The position numbers and the translations under genes were made by a program. From Clostridiales bacterium (GTDB lineage: Bacteria > Bacillota > Clostridia > UBA1381), in assembly GCA_029219585.1 (NCBI GenBank), contig JAQXTR010000006.1, positions 54,207 to 118,206 of the forward strand: a stretch of DNA of 64,000 nt, read 5' to 3'. Below are positions 62,196 through 64,000 of this stretch, piece after piece. A model generated the notes under the pieces. That model was not told the origin of the DNA, ran no database searches, and saw only the letters and a program-made list of their open reading frames with translations. The number at the start of each line of letters is the position of its first letter. Position 1 is the stretch's first letter.

Positions 62196-62897
62196 ATGGC
62201 AAAAGAATTGAGCATTATAGCCCGCATAAAAAGCGACTTCCCCGAAAAATTCGGTATTCCGCGTCAAAGCGGTCTTGCGGACACACATGGACTTATCGTA
62301 TTTGAGCCGGAGTACCGAACAAGAGATGCAGTAAGGGGGCTTGACGGTTTTTCGCATATATGGCTGCTATGGGAATTTTCCGAGTCGGTGCGTGAGAACT
62401 GGTCGCCCCTTGTGCATCCTCCGCGTCTTGGCGGAAATACACGTATGGGAGTTTTTGCAACACGCTCCCCCTTCAGACCCAATCCGATTGGACTCTCCTC
62501 AGTACGGCTCAACCGTATTGAATACAGTCCGTCATTAGGTCCCGTTCTCCATATAAGCGGAGCGGATTTAAAGGACGGCACGCCTATATACGACATAAAA
62601 CCATATCTTCCCTATACGGACAGTCACCCTGATGCCTCAGGCGGCTTTGCTGACGGCTTTACAGACTACCGCCTTGAGGTAATATTCCCCAAGGAGCTTA
62701 TAAGCAAGCTTCCCGAAAGCCAACACCGCGCTGTAATACAGATATTGGAGCAGGATCCCCGCCCCTCATACCAAAATGATCCGGAGCGCATCTACGGAAC
62801 GGCATTCGCCGGAAAGAACATCCGCTTCCTCGTGGCGGACAATGTGCTTACGGTCTGCGATGTCGAAGACTATGATGAATACATTAGGAAAAAATGA
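62196..62897 (+). CDS. trmO: tRNA (adenine(37)-N6)-methyltransferase TrmO
   Basis: A 233-residue TrmO (TsaA/YaeB family), which methylates t6A at position 37 of some tRNAs. The start MAKELSIIARIKSDFPEKFG is chosen for family fit; the site upstream (AAGAGAG) is weak. GLDGFSHIWLLWEFS, VFATRSPFRPNPIGLSSVRL and GTPIYDIKPYLPYTDSHP are the family signatures. It follows hydE by 107 bases and may share its transcript. Confidence 0.93.
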   Translation: MAKELSIIARIKSDFPEKFGIPRQSGLADTHGLIVFEPEYRTRDAVRGLDGFSHIWLLWEFSESVRENWSPLVHPPRLGGNTRMGVFATRSPFRPNPIGLSSVRLNRIEYSPSLGPVLHISGADLKDGTPIYDIKPYLPYTDSHPDASGGFADGFTDYRLEVIFPKELISKLPESQHRAVIQILEQDPRPSYQNDPERIYGTAFAGKNIRFLVADNVLTVCDVEDYDEYIRKK

Positions 62898-62937
62898 ATA
62901 ATAACAAAAGCCGCAAGCTACTCGCCTGCAGCTCCGG

Positions 62938-62957
62938 TTGACACTATATATATAGTG
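62938..62957. promoter_or_regulatory. TTGACA overlapping a 16-base palindrome
   Basis: TTGACA (62938-62943) overlaps CACTATATATATAGTG (62942-62957), a perfect palindrome. This layout is typical of operators for YtrA-type GntR repressors of ABC transporter operons, but no such genes follow. The 62898-63035 gap holds only this. Confidence 0.5.
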
Positions 62958-63035
62958 ATTTTACAAATAATACATAGGTCATATGTAGCCAACAGGACCG
63001 TAAGGGATTCATTCTTGAAATTATCATGGGCAATT

Positions 63036-63927
63036 TTGAAAAAGGTAAGTATATAAAAAAACATAGCTCAAATCCTTGCGGCTGTGGTGATGATTACGTC
63101 CATGTGTTTTGGAAATTATGCCGTCCTTGCAGAGGATAATGTCACTGTAACGGTGAACGGAAACAAATTAAACTTTGACCAGCCGCCGATTATTAAAGAC
63201 GGGCGAACACCGGTTCCGCTCCGTGCTATTTTTGAGGCGCTGGGGGCAGAAGTTCTCCGGCTTGAAGATGAGCAAGCCGTTGCCGCACAAAGCGGAGACA
63301 CCACCATTGTTATGAAGATTGTAAAAAATCAGTTTGGAAAGATGACGAGCAGTGATGATTGAGTGTTGTATAATTTGGATATTCCGCCCGCGATTATAAA
63401 CGGTAGGACACTTGTGCCGGCAAGAGCTGTTGCGGAAGCGCTTGACTGCAGCGTTAATTGGGATGGAAGCACACAAACGGTTACGATATCCTCCGAAAAA
63501 TGGATTCGTGGCGCCAACTCTCCTACAAATGCCTATATTCATAACGGTGTTGTCTACTACTCCTTTATTTATCAATGCAACAACAAGTTTAAAAACGCAG
63601 AGAAGTGTAAAACACCGAATTTAACCGCCGAGGATATCCGGAACGCTTTTATAAAGGCTTATAACATAGATATGGCGGACAGAACAACCGTGCTTGAAGA
63701 CTGTAAAATAATGATAGATACAGTATGCACCTACACAAAATTAAACGAAGAAATTGATTTCTTAACCGCAGAACTTAAGGTTTTATCGGAGCTTGTCAGC
63801 GAATGCGTAAATGAGAATGCACGAAAAAAACATGTGGATAACATTGGTTGAAAAAATGGAAGTATCTCATGATAAAATGTGTATAGTTTTCTTTAAGAAC
63901 GGTGTAAGCGTTAATGTAGTTCTATAA
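63036..63927 (+). pseudogene. Chimeric pseudogene: copper-amine-oxidase N-domain protein joined to serine recombinase C-terminus
   Basis: A broken reading frame in several pieces. A TTG at 63036 begins MKKVSI, then the frame shifts in an A tract (63054-63060) and continues into a signal peptide (AQILAAVVMITSMCF) and a copper-amine-oxidase N-terminal-like domain (TVTVNGNKLNFDQPP, DGRTPVPLRAIFEALGAEV). An in-frame TGA at 63360 interrupts it. The domain resumes (IINGRTLVPARAVAEALDC ... GSTQTVTISS). From about 63540 the protein becomes recombinase-like (IYQCNNKFKNAEKCKTPNLT, ending in a zinc-ribbon and helical region). After a second frameshift in seven A near 63830 it reads VEKMEVSHDKMCIVFFKNG, the typical recombinase end. 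It is unlikely to be functional. Confidence 0.8.
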
Positions 63928-64000
63928 CTTACTGATTTTAATATTTAACCAGCTAACAACACATCGGTATTATATTTCTGTGGTAATCAAAAAATTATCT

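Overview
The window looks like the chromosome of an anaerobic, endospore-forming, Gram-positive bacterium of the class Clostridia (Bacillota). The evidence is sporulation and germination genes (spoVG, spoIIR, ypeB, sleB), an SLH-domain protein and several other secreted envelope proteins, an [FeFe]-hydrogenase maturase (hydE), a biotin-dependent sodium-pump decarboxylase operon, a membrane pyrophosphatase, and many TTGACA-17-TATAAT promoters with strong AGGAGG ribosome-binding sites. Genus cannot be settled from the sequence alone. No CRISPR array, rRNA operon or intact mobile element is visible. The only sign of mobility is a decayed recombinase remnant at the right edge.

Layout, left to right. 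1-4200 (minus): tight five-gene operon (DUF4364 protein, small membrane protein, amidase, TraX-like membrane protein, secreted protein cut by the window edge). 4368-4883: SLOG-like protein. 4928-10044 (minus): carboxyltransferase mmdA, oadG-type subunit, biotin carrier, sodium-pumping beta subunit and oadA. 10302: larB, divergent from mmdA across a palindrome. 11073-12962: nucleotide-sugar dehydratase. 13187-16570: two different gamma-glutamyl ligase family proteins plus an EgtC/YafJ-type class II amidotransferase. 16610: Rrf2 regulator. 17223-20570: a ydjI/ydjG/ydjH-like SPFH membrane module without pspA. 20603-23844: ThiF/MoeB-like, FliB-like, FolB-FolK fusion and coiled-coil genes. 24141-28510: rpmF, yceD, rplL, rplJ, rplA, rplK, nusG, secE, rpmG, with an L10 leader and two candidate L1-binding mRNA sites. 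28741: hpt.

30601-36665 (minus) is an ECF sigma / anti-sigma / clostripain / SLH-protein operon. 36894-40283 (minus) is panB-panC-panD followed by a histidine-rich COG0523 GTPase. Then spoVG, murC, and an HD / CmpB-like / repeat-tailed membrane protein operon (42501-45107). 45281-49447 holds a FeoA-FeoB fusion and phosphoglucomutase; 49519 is hppA. 51746-54249 (minus) is prfA, a DUF1294 protein, eutS and eutP. 54552-58078 encodes a large CAP + NlpC/P60 secreted protein and a membrane protein. ypeB-sleB is divergent from spoIIR, followed by tRNA-Leu, hydE and trmO. The window ends in a broken gene that joins a copper-amine-oxidase-like domain to the C-terminal part of a serine recombinase.

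How the parts work together. The decarboxylase operon, the pyrophosphatase and hydE fit a fermentative, ion-gradient-coupled lifestyle. The envelope genes (amidase, SLH, clostripain, CAP-NlpC, SleB/YpeB) fit a spore-forming monoderm. The most likely under-described units are the gamma-glutamyl ligase pair with amidotransferase, the ECF/clostripain/SLH operon, and the membrane protein with five LW..YQGR tail repeats.
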